This document shows, one piece after another, positions 50,119 to 59,605 of a stretch of DNA of 64,000 nt; the first letter of the stretch is position 1; each line of letters begins with the position of its first letter. The position numbers were made by a program, and so were the translations under genes. Origin of the DNA: Microbacterium sp. MAH-37. Lineage in GTDB: Bacteria; Actinomycetota; Actinomycetes; Actinomycetales; Microbacteriaceae. Below the pieces are notes generated by a model. It saw only the letters and a program-made list of their open reading frames with translations. It was not told the DNA's origin and ran no database searches. The stretch lies in NCBI RefSeq assembly GCF_009758255.1, contig NZ_WSEN01000004.1, positions 248,001 to 312,000 on the forward strand, given 5' to 3'.

Positions 50119-50766
50119 CACAGTCAAGGGGATCGCGCACTTCGTCAGCTCTGGGGGATCGAACCCCCCGCGGCGAAGGGGCCGAAGGCGCGGTGGACTC
50201 TCGCCGAGGTCGCCGCTGCGGCCGTCGAGCTCGCCGACGAGATCGGTCTCGAGGCCATCTCACTCGCCCGCGTCGCCGCGCGCCTCGACATGACCACGAC
50301 CGGGCTCTACCGCTACGTCGACGCCAAGGCCACGCTCATCGAGCTGATGATCGACTCGGCGGTGGGCGACCCGCCCGCGATCGAGGGCGACGGATGGCAG
50401 GACCGCTGCCGGACGTGGACCGAGCTGCTCGCGGACAGATATGCGCAGCATCCGTGGCTCTGCGAGGTGAAGCCGACCGGCATGCCCACCCAGCCGCGCG
50501 CCTACGCCTGGATCGATGCGCTGCTCGCGGCGATCGCCGACGACGCGCCGGTCGACGCCCTGCGGCTCGCGATGCTGCTGGACAGTCTCATCCGCACCTA
50601 CGCGACACTCGAGCGCACCACCAACGGCACCCCGCCGCCCGCCTGGCTCGGCCGGGCCGTCGCCGAGCGGTTCCCGCGTCTGGCCGGCGCCGAGCAGCAG
50701 GACGTCACCGACGTGCGCGCCGAGCTGCGCTACGCCGTCGACGCCGTGCTCCGCGGTGCGGTCTGA
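50116..50766 (+). CDS. TetR family transcriptional regulator
   Basis: A 216-residue TetR-type repressor. The HTH is WTLAEVAAAAVELADEIGLE, AISLARVAARLDMTTTGLYR, YVDAKATLIELM. The C-terminal region resembles TetR_C domains (RTWTELLADRYAQHPWLCEV, IRTYATLERTTNGT). The start is ATG 50116, supported by the leaderless -10 box. It is expected to repress the divergent SDR gene. Confidence 0.92.
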   Translation: MHSQGDRALRQLWGIEPPAAKGPKARWTLAEVAAAAVELADEIGLEAISLARVAARLDMTTTGLYRYVDAKATLIELMIDSAVGDPPAIEGDGWQDRCRTWTELLADRYAQHPWLCEVKPTGMPTQPRAYAWIDALLAAIADDAPVDALRLAMLLDSLIRTYATLERTTNGTPPPAWLGRAVAERFPRLAGAEQQDVTDVRAELRYAVDAVLRGAV

Positions 50767-50792
50767 CGGATGCTCGGGGTCGACCCTTCGCC

Positions 50793-50935
50793 GGTTCCGG
50801 TCTCACCCGTTGCGGGTGCGGGGCGGACCCGCATCCGTTGAGACCGGAGCTGATGGAAGTCGCCCCTTCGCTGGTTCCGGTCTCACTCGTTGCGGGTGCG
50901 GGGCGGGCCTGACCCGCATCCGTTGAGACCGGAGC
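50793..50935. repeat. Repeat family A, two copies between tetR and FUSC genes
   Basis: Copies at 50793-50850 and 50873-50935 read GGTTCCGGTCTCAC(C/T)CGTTGCG...GTTGAGACCGGAGC and are palindromic. They are separated by 22 bases, and each is preceded by CCCTTCGC(C/T)GG. They lie between convergent gene ends and may also act as terminators. Confidence 0.85.
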
Positions 50936-50962
50936 AGATGAGGGGACCCGCGGTGGGCTGAC

Positions 50963-52000
50963 CTACGCCTCCCCGGCGAGTTCGCCGTGGATGCGCCGCA
51001 GGTCCTCCATCAGCGATCCGACCAGGATCCAGTGATCGGATGCCGGCGCGCGCACCACGAGCGGAGTCGTCAGCGCCGGGATGGCCGTCGTCAGCGCCTC
51101 CGGATCCGGCGCGGCGGAGGCGTCCTGCACCGCCAGTCGCACGTCGTGCCCGGCACGGCGCAGCTGCTCGGCGATGGCGCGCACCGTCGGATCCGATGAC
51201 AGCGAATCCTCGTAGTGGTCGAAGTACGCCCTGGTCATGCCGATCACCTGCGTGACGATCGGCGAGACGGTGTCGAGCAGCGCGCGCACCTGACGCAGCT
51301 CCTCGCGGTGCGAGGACCCGCGCGGATTCAGGGCGAGCGATTCCTCGGCGGCTTTGACGGATGCCTCGGCGGCATCCTTCATCGGACGCAGCAGCCGCAC
51401 CTCGAGCATGAGTTCCTGGCGCTCCGCCGGCGTGCGGGTCATGGGCAGCGCGGCGGCCAGCCGGTCGAGGCTCGCGGCGACCTCGCGGCCCAGCAGCCCG
51501 ACATCCTGCCGTGCTGGACCGCTCAGCACGGGCGGCACGATGAACACGTTCACGACGAATCCGACGGTGGCCCCGATCAGCGTCTCGAGGATGCGGTCGA
51601 GCGCGTAGTCGGGGTTCGACGAACCGAGCGCCAGCACGAGCACCGCCGAGATCGCGACCTGATTCCCCGTGCCGGGCGAGGCGCGCAGCGCCCAGGCGAC
51701 GGCGAGCGCCACCACGACCGCTGCGAGCACCACCCAGCTCTGCGGTCCGAGCAGCAGGCTGAGCACCACGGCGATCACGACACCCGCGATCACACCGACG
51801 CTGCGCTCCAGCGCCTTCGACAGCGACTGGTTCACGCTCGGCTGCACGGCCAGCAGGGCGGCGATGGCCGCGAAGATCGGCAGCGGCCCCGGGATCAGCC
51901 ATCCCGCGAGCAGCCACGCGACGATCGTCGCGACGGCGGACTTGACCACCTGCAGCAGGGGAGCGCGCTTCGCGGAGCGGAGCGCGGCGGTGATGCGCAT
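50963..52000 (-). CDS. FUSC/aromatic acid exporter family membrane protein
   Basis: A 345-residue protein. Six hydrophobic segments in the first half (VVKSAVATIVAWLLAGWLIP, LPIFAAIAALLAVQPSVNQS, VVIAVVLSLLLG, LVLALGSSNPD, VGFVVNVFIVPPVL) are followed by a long soluble helical part with EVRLLRPMKDAAEASVKAAE. It belongs to the FUSC/ArAE efflux group. The ATG at 52000 has TACCGT 7 bases upstream, so the transcript is probably leaderless. Confidence 0.83.
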   Translation of the reverse strand: MRITAALRSAKRAPLLQVVKSAVATIVAWLLAGWLIPGPLPIFAAIAALLAVQPSVNQSLSKALERSVGVIAGVVIAVVLSLLLGPQSWVVLAAVVVALAVAWALRASPGTGNQVAISAVLVLALGSSNPDYALDRILETLIGATVGFVVNVFIVPPVLSGPARQDVGLLGREVAASLDRLAAALPMTRTPAERQELMLEVRLLRPMKDAAEASVKAAEESLALNPRGSSHREELRQVRALLDTVSPIVTQVIGMTRAYFDHYEDSLSSDPTVRAIAEQLRRAGHDVRLAVQDASAAPDPEALTTAIPALTTPLVVRAPASDHWILVGSLMEDLRRIHGELAGEA

Positions 52001-52007
52001 GCCGCCC

Positions 52008-52121
52008 ACGGTACTCGCCCCATGGTTGCGCATTGTTCCTGTTAGCGCTGCCAGCGTCACCGCCCCAACGCCGCGATAATCAACACTCCGAACAAACATC
52101 GGGTCTTGTTTCCGCAAACAT
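52008..52121. promoter_or_regulatory. Divergent regulatory region of FUSC and GH101 genes
   Basis: Contains TACCGT (minus, 52008-52013) for the FUSC gene, a LacI-like site TGTTAGCGCTGCCA (52040-52053), GATAAT (52075-52080) as a possible -10 for the GH101 gene, and CGCAAACAT (52113-52121), also found before the GH35 gene. Confidence 0.45.
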
Positions 52122-52167
52122 CATCTGCGATCATCGTGACCGAACGCCGATTCGAAGGAGAACCAGG

Positions 52168-55100
52168 GTGAAGACAACGCAGAGACGCTGGGCGGGGGTG
52201 GGCCTGACCTGTGCGGTCGTCGCGGCCGGCCTGTCGGCCTTCAGCACGGCCCCCGCATGGGCGGCGGATGACTCGGAGCTGGTGCTGCGCACCGGCGCGC
52301 TCGAGGTGCACGCCTCCGGAGCCTTCCCGCAGGTCGTCCAGTACGTGGATCGCGCCAGCGGCGCAGTCATGCGCGGCAACGACACCGCGCTCACCTCGAT
52401 CGAGATCAACGGCACCGCACAGCCCGTGTCCGTGGCATCCAGCCGGGTCGACGACAGCACGGTCGAGTACGTCCTCACCCCGACCGCCCTCGACGGCGTG
52501 CGCCTCACCGCGCGCCTCAGCGTGAAGAAGAACGTCGTCACGCTGAAGTTCACCGACATCCAGGACCCCGGCAAGAAGGTCGCGACCCTGCGCATCCCCG
52601 GCCAGAACCTCGTGACCGTGTCGTCCGCCGACGCCGGTTCGGCGGTCGCCGCGGCCAACCTCTCCGTCGACCGCGCGAAGTCGGGCGACACCTTCATCCC
52701 GGTGACCGCGCAGACCCCCGTGGACGCTGCACCCGTGTCGTCGAACACGGTCATCGCGAACACCGGCCAGCTCGCCGCGGCGTTCACCACCAACGCGATG
52801 TACGACACCTCGAGCGGCCCGGCGAACAAGGACTCCGGCAACTTCTGGCGTCAGGCCGTGAAGGACGGCGACGACGTCGAGATCGGCATCTCCAGCGGCC
52901 AGTGGCTGTACCGCGCGAAGGACGCGCCCGAGCCCGAGGAGCTGCCCTGGGTCAAGGTCGCCATCACCCCCGACGCCAACGCCGACGGCGCGGTCGACTG
53001 GCAGGACGGCGCGATCGCCCTGCGCGACCTGCGCGTCGCGCCGTTCAAGGGCGACCAGACCCCCGACAACGTCATCACGCACATCCCGTTCAACTTCGCC
53101 TCGCAGGCCACGCATCCGTTCCTGCGCACGCTCGACGACGTCAAGCGCATCGCGCTGAACACCGACGGACTCGGCCAGGTCGCGATGCTGAAGGGCTACA
53201 CCAGCGAGGGCCACGACTCGGCGAACACCGACTACGGCGACAACTTCAACGAGCGCGCCGGCGGCCTCGACGAGCTCAACGACGCCCTCGAGGCGGGCAA
53301 GAAGTGGAACGCCTCCTTCGGCGTGCACATCAACGCCACCGAGATCTACCCAGAGGCCAACTCGTTCAGCGACGACATCATGGACCCGAAGGCGAAGGGC
53401 TGGAACTGGCTCGACCAGTCGTACTACATCGACCAGCGCTTCGACACGAACTCGGGCCGTCTCGACAAGCGCATCGGCGAGCTGGCGGATGCCACGAACG
53501 ACAACCTCGACTTCGTGTACGTCGACGTCTACTACCAGTACGGATGGCTGGCCAAGAAGATCCAGGAGTCGCTGATCGACCACGGCTTCCGCGTCGGCTC
53601 GGAGTGGGCCGACAAGCTGCCGGCCAACAACACCTGGTCGCACTGGGCCAACGACGAGAATTACGGCGGGTCGTCGAACAAGGGCGTGAACTCGCAGATC
53701 CTGCGGTTCGTGAACAACACCGAGGCCGACGTCTGGAACCCCGACCCGCGACTCGGCACCAGCCACATCGTCGAGTTCGAGGGCTGGACCGGCCAGAACG
53801 ACTTCAACGGCTTCCTGAAGAACGTGTGGACGGCGAACGTGCCGGCCAAGTTCCTGCAGCACCACGAGATCACCCGCTGGACCGATGAGGCGATCGACCT
53901 CGAGGGCGGCGTACGGGTCACGGGCACGGATGCCGCGAGCCGGTCGATCACGGTCGGCGGCGCCGAGGTGCTGCACGGCGGCAGCTACCTGCTGCCGTGG
54001 GCGTCGAAAGACGGCGGGAAGACCGACAAGCTCTACCACTACAACCCCGCCGGCGGCAGCACCACGTGGACCCTCACGAAGGAGTTCGCAGGCAACGCGA
54101 CGCTTCAGCTGTTCTCGCTGGGTGACGGCGGCCGCACCAAGGTCGCCGACGTGCCGGTCGTGGACGGAAAGGTCACGATCGACGCGCAGGCCGGCCAGCC
54201 TTACGTGCTCGCCGCCGGCGCGAAGACGGACGCCGGCAGCAGCCTGCCGAAGAAGACCCGCTTCGGTCAGAGCACACCGGTCGTCGACCCCGGTTTCAAC
54301 GAGACGACGCTGGATGCATGGAACCCGGCCGGCGAGGTCACGATCGAGCGCGATCAGCTGGGCCGCCGCGCGGCGCTGTTCGGCGCAGGCGAGGCATCCG
54401 TCCAGCAGCGCCTCGGCGAGCTGCCCGCGGGCGAGTACACCGCCAGCGCGTGGGTCGGCATCGACAAGGGCAAGACCCGCGACGTTGAGCTCGGCGTGCA
54501 GGTGCCGGGCGGAGCGGATGCCGATGTCGCGATCGACTCCTCGAACGCGCAGAACTACGTCGGTGCCGATGAATGGCACGGCACCACGCTGCAGCGCCTG
54601 AAGGTGCCGTTCACGATCCCGGCCGACGGCACCCGCCCGACGCTGAAGATCGGCGCCGGTGACGGCGACGCGTCCGTGCGCATCGACAACGTGCGCATCG
54701 TGAAGGCGAAGGCGCCCGAGCTCGGCGACGGAGTGATCGCCAGCGAGGACTTCGAGGACGTGGATGCCGGATGGGGTCCGTTCCTCAAGGGCGCCGCAGG
54801 CGGCGCCAACGACCCTCGCACCCACATCGCGAAGCGCAACGACTTCACCCAGAAGGGATGGAACGGTCGCCAGATCGACAACATCCTGAACGGCGACTGG
54901 TCGCTGATGGCGCACCAGGAGAACTCCGGCCTGGTGTACCGCACCAGCGAGTACACCGTGCCGTTCCAGTCCGGGCACCGCTATCGCGTCTCGTTCGACC
55001 ACCAGTCGACCGAGGCCGGGCAGTACGCCTGGGTCACCGGCTACGACTCCGCGACCGGTCCGCGCGTCACCCAGCGCACGCCCTTCGGCGCCGTGCACGA

Positions 55101-56529
55101 GACCACGCGGTTCGAGCAGATCGTCGACGCCAGCACCTGCGGCGACACCTTCGTCGGCCTGGAGCGCATCGCGGGCGGTGACGCCGACCTGATCCTGGAC
55201 GACTTCCTCGTCGAGGACCTGGGCGAGTCCGACGCGATCCCCGCATGCGCGCAGTTGAGCGGGAAGCTCACCGGCGACGTGATCCAGCAAGGCACGCCGA
55301 GCACGTACACGACCACGTTCACGTCCGACGAGTCGGCCGCGATCTCGGATGTCTCGGTGAAGCTGACCGTGCCCGAGGGGTGGACCGCAGAGGCTGTGAC
55401 CCCGGCGACCGCCGCGACGATCGCGCCCAAGGGCACGCTGGTCACCCAGTGGCGCATCACGGCACCGGCATCCGCCGACGGCTCGTACGACGTCGCCGCG
55501 ACGGCGACGTACACGACGACCGTCGACCCGATCGGCACCAGGACCGTGCAGAGCACCACCCAGGTGAAGACCCTGCCCAAGCCGCCCACCAGCACCGTCT
55601 ATGCGAGCGACCACGACTGGGTCAGCGCCACGAACGGCTGGGGTCCCGTGGAGCGCGACCAGTCCAACGGTGAGCAGGGGCAGGACGACGGCAAGCCGCT
55701 TACCCTGAACGGCGTGGTCTTCGAGAAGGGACTGGGTGCGCACGCGCCGAGCAATGTGAAGTACTTCCTCGGCGGCTACTGCACCACGTTCACCGCGAAG
55801 GTCGGCGTCGATGACGCGCAGCCCACTCGTGGCTCGGTGGTGTTCTCGGTGAAGGTCGACGGCAGGACCGTCGTCACCTCGCCGGTCATGAAACCGACCA
55901 GCGCCACGTTCGACCTGACCGCGGACATCACCGGCGGCCAGTACGTCGAGCTGATCGTCGGTGACGGCGGCGACGGCAACGGCAACGACCACGCCGACTG
56001 GGCCGACGCGACCTTCACCTGCGGTGAGACCACCAACCCCGGTGGCGGTGACGGCGGGGACCCCGGTGCGGGCACCGCGCCGAAGGGCACGGTCTTCGTC
56101 AGCGACCTGCCCTTCCTCAGCGAGAAGAACGGCTGGGGTCCGGTGGAGCGTGACATGTCCAACGGCGAGGACGCGGCCGGCGACGGCACGCCCCTCACCA
56201 TCGGCGGCGTGACCTTCGACAAGGGCCTCGGCACGCACGCCGACTCCTCGGTGGTCCTGTTCCTCGGCGGTCAGTGCACGACCTTCACCGCGAAGGTCGG
56301 CCTGGACGACTCGAAGGACGAGAAGGGCGAGGGCGACGTGATCTTCCAGGTGATCGGAGACGGAAAGGTGCTGCACGACACCGGGTCGATCACCTGGGAC
56401 GACCCGGCCACGCCGATCTCGGTCGACGTGACGGGTGTCGAGAAGCTCGAGCTCTACGTCGACACCAACGGCGTCAACTACCGCGATCACGCCGACTGGG
56501 CGGACGCCAAGCTCACCTGCGCCTCGTAG
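52168..56529 (+). CDS. Endo-alpha-N-acetylgalactosaminidase, GH101 family
   Basis: A 1453-residue secreted enzyme. The signal peptide (MKTTQRRWAGVGLTCAVVAA, cleavage near AWA-AD, about 32) is followed by a beta-sandwich, then the catalytic barrel with YLRT-type features: HPFLRTLDDVKRIALNTDGL, WNWLDQSYYIDQRFDTN, and FVYVDVYYQYGW (nucleophile Asp about 453), GFRVGSEWADKLP (acid/base Glu about 478). Further domains bind carbohydrate, ending in two NPCBM domains (about 1141-1290 and 1308-1453; both STVYASDHDW/GTVFVSDLPF, NGWGPVERDMSNGE). Known members release Gal-beta-1,3-GalNAc from mucin-type O-glycans. The GTG start follows AAGGAG. No LPXTG anchor. Confidence 0.9.
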   Translation: MKTTQRRWAGVGLTCAVVAAGLSAFSTAPAWAADDSELVLRTGALEVHASGAFPQVVQYVDRASGAVMRGNDTALTSIEINGTAQPVSVASSRVDDSTVEYVLTPTALDGVRLTARLSVKKNVVTLKFTDIQDPGKKVATLRIPGQNLVTVSSADAGSAVAAANLSVDRAKSGDTFIPVTAQTPVDAAPVSSNTVIANTGQLAAAFTTNAMYDTSSGPANKDSGNFWRQAVKDGDDVEIGISSGQWLYRAKDAPEPEELPWVKVAITPDANADGAVDWQDGAIALRDLRVAPFKGDQTPDNVITHIPFNFASQATHPFLRTLDDVKRIALNTDGLGQVAMLKGYTSEGHDSANTDYGDNFNERAGGLDELNDALEAGKKWNASFGVHINATEIYPEANSFSDDIMDPKAKGWNWLDQSYYIDQRFDTNSGRLDKRIGELADATNDNLDFVYVDVYYQYGWLAKKIQESLIDHGFRVGSEWADKLPANNTWSHWANDENYGGSSNKGVNSQILRFVNNTEADVWNPDPRLGTSHIVEFEGWTGQNDFNGFLKNVWTANVPAKFLQHHEITRWTDEAIDLEGGVRVTGTDAASRSITVGGAEVLHGGSYLLPWASKDGGKTDKLYHYNPAGGSTTWTLTKEFAGNATLQLFSLGDGGRTKVADVPVVDGKVTIDAQAGQPYVLAAGAKTDAGSSLPKKTRFGQSTPVVDPGFNETTLDAWNPAGEVTIERDQLGRRAALFGAGEASVQQRLGELPAGEYTASAWVGIDKGKTRDVELGVQVPGGADADVAIDSSNAQNYVGADEWHGTTLQRLKVPFTIPADGTRPTLKIGAGDGDASVRIDNVRIVKAKAPELGDGVIASEDFEDVDAGWGPFLKGAAGGANDPRTHIAKRNDFTQKGWNGRQIDNILNGDWSLMAHQENSGLVYRTSEYTVPFQSGHRYRVSFDHQSTEAGQYAWVTGYDSATGPRVTQRTPFGAVHETTRFEQIVDASTCGDTFVGLERIAGGDADLILDDFLVEDLGESDAIPACAQLSGKLTGDVIQQGTPSTYTTTFTSDESAAISDVSVKLTVPEGWTAEAVTPATAATIAPKGTLVTQWRITAPASADGSYDVAATATYTTTVDPIGTRTVQSTTQVKTLPKPPTSTVYASDHDWVSATNGWGPVERDQSNGEQGQDDGKPLTLNGVVFEKGLGAHAPSNVKYFLGGYCTTFTAKVGVDDAQPTRGSVVFSVKVDGRTVVTSPVMKPTSATFDLTADITGGQYVELIVGDGGDGNGNDHADWADATFTCGETTNPGGGDGGDPGAGTAPKGTVFVSDLPFLSEKNGWGPVERDMSNGEDAAGDGTPLTIGGVTFDKGLGTHADSSVVLFLGGQCTTFTAKVGLDDSKDEKGEGDVIFQVIGDGKVLHDTGSITWDDPATPISVDVTGVEKLELYVDTNGVNYRDHADWADAKLTCAS

Positions 56530-56555
56530 GTGGCCCCGCGGGGCAGGTGAAACCA

Positions 56556-56589
56556 GGGAGCGGGTGCCGCAGGCGCGGCATCCGCTCCC
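56556..56589 (+). terminator. Terminator after GH101 gene
   Basis: GGGAGCGGGTGCCGC, a 4-base loop and GCGGCATCCGCTCCC form a 15-pair stem (one G-T pair), followed by TTAT. Confidence 0.75.
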
Positions 56590-56604
56590 TTATGCCGGAG
56601 CCGG

Positions 56605-56715
56605 GGATGCGCGAGACCCCGAGTTCTGCGCGAGACCCGCGGTCCGAACATGGGTCTCGTGCGGGGATGCGGGTTTCGCGTGGATCTCGCGTGGATCTCG
56701 CGTGAGGAGGCGGAT
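56605..56715. repeat. Short repeats before the second lacI gene
   Basis: Several GCGAGACCC / GGGTCTCG-type elements and TCGCGTGGATCTCGCGTGGA direct repeats make up this intergenic stretch between the GH101 terminator and the end of the minus-strand lacI gene. Confidence 0.5.
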
Positions 56716-56737
56716 CCCGCGTCGGCGTCGGCGTGGG

Positions 56738-57763
56738 CTACGCGCGCGGCGCGGCCGTGGACGAGCGGATGACGAGCTCGGGATGCAGGTCGAGGGCGCT
56801 CGCGTCCTCGCGGCCCTCGATGTGCGCGATCAGTCGCTGCGCGGCGGCGCGGCCCATGCCCTCGAACGGCTGGCGCACGGTCGTCAGCGCCGGGGACGCG
56901 AACGCGGCCAGCGCGATGTCGTCGACGCTGACCACCGACACATCCTCGGGAACCCGGCGCCCGGCCTCGTGCAGGGCGCGGATCAGCCCGAACGCCATCT
57001 CGTCGCTCGAGACGAACACGGCCGTGGCATCCGGGATCGCGGCGATCGTGCGGCCGGCGCGGTAGCCGGACTCGGGAGTCCAGTCGCCGGGGATGACCGG
57101 CGGTGGCGTGATGCCGCGCTCGATGAGGACCTGCTCCCAGGTCTCGCGGCGCTGGCGGGACTCGATCCAGTAGTCGTCGGCAGGGACGTGCCAGACGGTA
57201 CTGTGCCCGAGGTCGAGCAGGTGCTCGACGGCGAGGCGGGCGATCGCATGCTGGTCGACGATGAGTGGCGCGTCCATGTCGAGCGACGCGCGCTCGGTGC
57301 GCGTCGACGGGGTGCGGTCGGTGCGCATCCGCATCGCCGGGGAGTCCAGCTCGACCGGCAGGCCGAGCACGATGCCCTCGGCGCCCTGCCGTTCCAGGCG
57401 GTCGAACGCCTGCACGAACGCATCGGTGGAGGCGTGGTCGGGGACGGCGGCCATCGTCACCGTGTAGCCGTTCGCCGCTGCGGCCTGCTCGACGCCCGCG
57501 GCCAGCGCAGCGGAGGAGTACCGGTCGGTCGAGACCAGGATCATCCCGAGGATGCGGGTCCGTCCGGACGCCAGCGACGCGGCGGCGGCGTGGATGCGGT
57601 ACCCCAGCGACTCGACGGCGGCGTGCACGCGCCGGGCGGTCTCCGGGCGCACGTTCTGGTTGCCCGAGAGCACGCGCGAGACGGTCTGCGCGCTGACGCC
57701 TGCGGCGCGCGCGACGTCGAGCTGATTGGGGGCGCGATCGGCGCTCGGGCGGCGGGGCGACAT
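56738..57763 (-). CDS. LacI family transcriptional regulator of the GH35/GH101 module
   Basis: A 341-residue repressor. HTH NQLDVARAAGVSAQTVSRVL, hinge RRVHAAVESLGYRIHAAAAS, and sensor domain (RILGMILVSTDRYSSAALAA, VFVSSDEMAFGLIRALHEAG, DVSVVSVDDIALAAFASPAL). TAGCAT (57770-57775, minus) lies 6 bases before the ATG. It is divergent from the GH35 gene, with an operator-like palindrome in the GH35 promoter, and is the best candidate to control it and possibly GH101. Confidence 0.92.
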   Translation of the reverse strand: MSPRRPSADRAPNQLDVARAAGVSAQTVSRVLSGNQNVRPETARRVHAAVESLGYRIHAAAASLASGRTRILGMILVSTDRYSSAALAAGVEQAAAANGYTVTMAAVPDHASTDAFVQAFDRLERQGAEGIVLGLPVELDSPAMRMRTDRTPSTRTERASLDMDAPLIVDQHAIARLAVEHLLDLGHSTVWHVPADDYWIESRQRRETWEQVLIERGITPPPVIPGDWTPESGYRAGRTIAAIPDATAVFVSSDEMAFGLIRALHEAGRRVPEDVSVVSVDDIALAAFASPALTTVRQPFEGMGRAAAQRLIAHIEGREDASALDLHPELVIRSSTAAPRA

Positions 57764-57822
57764 GGGGCAATGCTAGCGGTCCACCCCTGATGATTCGGGG
57801 ATTCTCGTAAGTTCTGCTGAGA

Positions 57823-57844
57823 TAGTGTGAACGCAAACATTTGC
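57823..57844 (+). promoter_or_regulatory. GH35 promoter and operator
   Basis: TAGTGT (57823-57828) is a possible -10 box and GCAAA-CA-TTTGC (57833-57844) follows at the start site. CGCAAACAT is shared with 52113-52121. Confidence 0.5.
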
Positions 57845-57859
57845 CTATTGGGGAGACGC

Positions 57860-59605
57860 ATGACCAGCATCGCCGCACCCTCGCTGACCTGGCGAGACGG
57901 TCAGATCCTTCGTGACGGTCAGTCGCACCGCATCCTGTCCGGCGCCGTGCACTACTTCCGCATCCACCCCGACCAGTGGGAGGACCGCCTGCGCCGCCTC
58001 GCGGCGATGGGCGCGAACACCGTCGACACGTACGTCGCGTGGAACTTCCACGAGCGCGTCGAGGGTTCCTACGATTTCGAGGGATGGCGCGACGTCGCGC
58101 GGTTCATCCGCATCGCCGGCGATGTGGGGCTGGACGTGTTCGTGCGCCCCAGCCCGTACATCTGCGCGGAGTGGTCGAACGGCGGCATCCCGTTCTGGCT
58201 GTCCGGCCGGGTGCGCGCGCTGCGGACGTCGGATGCCGGGTTCCTCGCCGCGGTGGACGCCTGGTACGACGCCCTGATCCCGCAGCTCGAGCCGTTGCAG
58301 GCAGCGCACGGCGGCCCCATCCGGCTGATCCAGGTCGAGAACGAGTACGGATCCTTCGGATCGGATGCTGCATACCTCGAGCACCTGCGCGACGGACTCC
58401 GCTCGCGGGGGGTGGTCGAGATGCTCACGACCGCCGACGGCACCCTCCCTGACATGGTCAGGAACGGCAGCGTCGACGGCGCGATGGGTACCTTCACCTT
58501 CGGCACCGGCGTGCAGGACGCAGTCGCGCTGCGCCGGGACGACCACCACCTGATGTGCAGCGAGCTCTGGGGCGGTTGGTTCGACCACTGGGGCGAGCAG
58601 CACCACGTGCGCTCGGCCGAGAGCATGATCGGCACCGTGCAGGAGCTGCTCGACGAGGGCGGCTCGGTCAGCATCTACATGGCGCACGGCGGCACGAACT
58701 TCGGGCTGTGGGCAGGCGCGAACCACGACGGGATCATCCAGCCCACGATCACGTCCTACGACTCGGATGCCCCGATCGGCGAGGACGGCACGGTGAACGA
58801 CAAGTTCCACGCGCTGCGCGCGGCGTTCGCCCCGTTCCACTCGGCTCCGCTGCCGCCGGTTCCGGATGCCCCGAAGCGGCAGCCCGCGGCATCCGCTGAG
58901 CTGACGCCGGGGGCGTCGCTGCTCGACGTGGTGCGCGCGCAGCCGGTGGTGGCGACCGCGCCGATGCCGCTGAGCTTCGAGGAGCTCGGCGCGGAGGACG
59001 GGATCGTCGCGTACGAGGCATCCGTGACCTACCCCGCGGATGCGACGCTGCGTGTGCTCGATCTGCACGACCGCGCGACGGTGTTCCTCGACGGCGAGCG
59101 GCTCGGCACGATCGAGCATGACGGTTCGCAGGAGCTGGCGCTGCCGGTGGAGGGCGGTTCCGCGGTGCTCACCATCGTGGTCGAGAGCCTCGGGCGCATC
59201 AACTACGGCGCGCACACGGGGCAGCACAAGGGCATCCTCGGCGGCGTGCTCATCGGCCGCCGGTACGCGCACGGGTGGGAGCACCGGATCGTGCCGCAGT
59301 CGGCTCCGGTAGTCGACGGAGCTGCTGGGGTGGATGGCGTCGCCACCGCGACCCTCGACGTCGCCGAACCGGCCGACGCCTGGCTGGCCTTCCCCGGCGG
59401 TGCGAAGGGGATGGTCTGGCTGAACGGGTTCCTGCTCGGCAAGTACTGGGAGCGCGGCCCGCAGGTCACGCTCTACGCCCCCGGTCCGCTGTGGCGCGAG
59501 GGCCGCAACGAGATCGTCGTGCTCGACACCGACCGACTCGGCTCGACGGTCGAGATCCGCGAGCAGCCCGACTTCGGCGCATCCGAGGAGTTCATCGGCG
59601 CGTAG
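57860..59605 (+). CDS. Beta-galactosidase, GH35 family
   Basis: A 581-residue GH35 enzyme. Key stretches: ILSGAVHYFRIHPDQWEDRL, TYVAWNFHERVEGSYDFEG, VRPSPYICAEWSNGGIPFWL, the acid/base Glu in IQVENEYGSFGSD (about 161) and the nucleophile Glu in CSELWGGWFDHWGE (about 235). C-terminal beta-sandwich domains include AWLAFPGGAKGMVWLNG. No signal peptide; it acts on imported sugars. It could split Gal-beta-1,3-GalNAc released by the GH101 enzyme. The ATG follows GGGGAG. Confidence 0.93.
   Translation: MTSIAAPSLTWRDGQILRDGQSHRILSGAVHYFRIHPDQWEDRLRRLAAMGANTVDTYVAWNFHERVEGSYDFEGWRDVARFIRIAGDVGLDVFVRPSPYICAEWSNGGIPFWLSGRVRALRTSDAGFLAAVDAWYDALIPQLEPLQAAHGGPIRLIQVENEYGSFGSDAAYLEHLRDGLRSRGVVEMLTTADGTLPDMVRNGSVDGAMGTFTFGTGVQDAVALRRDDHHLMCSELWGGWFDHWGEQHHVRSAESMIGTVQELLDEGGSVSIYMAHGGTNFGLWAGANHDGIIQPTITSYDSDAPIGEDGTVNDKFHALRAAFAPFHSAPLPPVPDAPKRQPAASAELTPGASLLDVVRAQPVVATAPMPLSFEELGAEDGIVAYEASVTYPADATLRVLDLHDRATVFLDGERLGTIEHDGSQELALPVEGGSAVLTIVVESLGRINYGAHTGQHKGILGGVLIGRRYAHGWEHRIVPQSAPVVDGAAGVDGVATATLDVAEPADAWLAFPGGAKGMVWLNGFLLGKYWERGPQVTLYAPGPLWREGRNEIVVLDTDRLGSTVEIREQPDFGASEEFIGA

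Noticed and set aside
50767..50962. A small coding gene between tetR and FUSC
   Set aside because: The stretch is two palindromic repeat copies; frames across it only continue the repeat sequence.
52057..56490. A 1477-codon open frame on the minus strand opposite the GH101 gene
   Set aside because: Its composition is Val/Arg/Glu/Leu-rich with no domain, and it mirrors codon bias of the real plus-strand gene; long antisense frames are usual in high-GC DNA.
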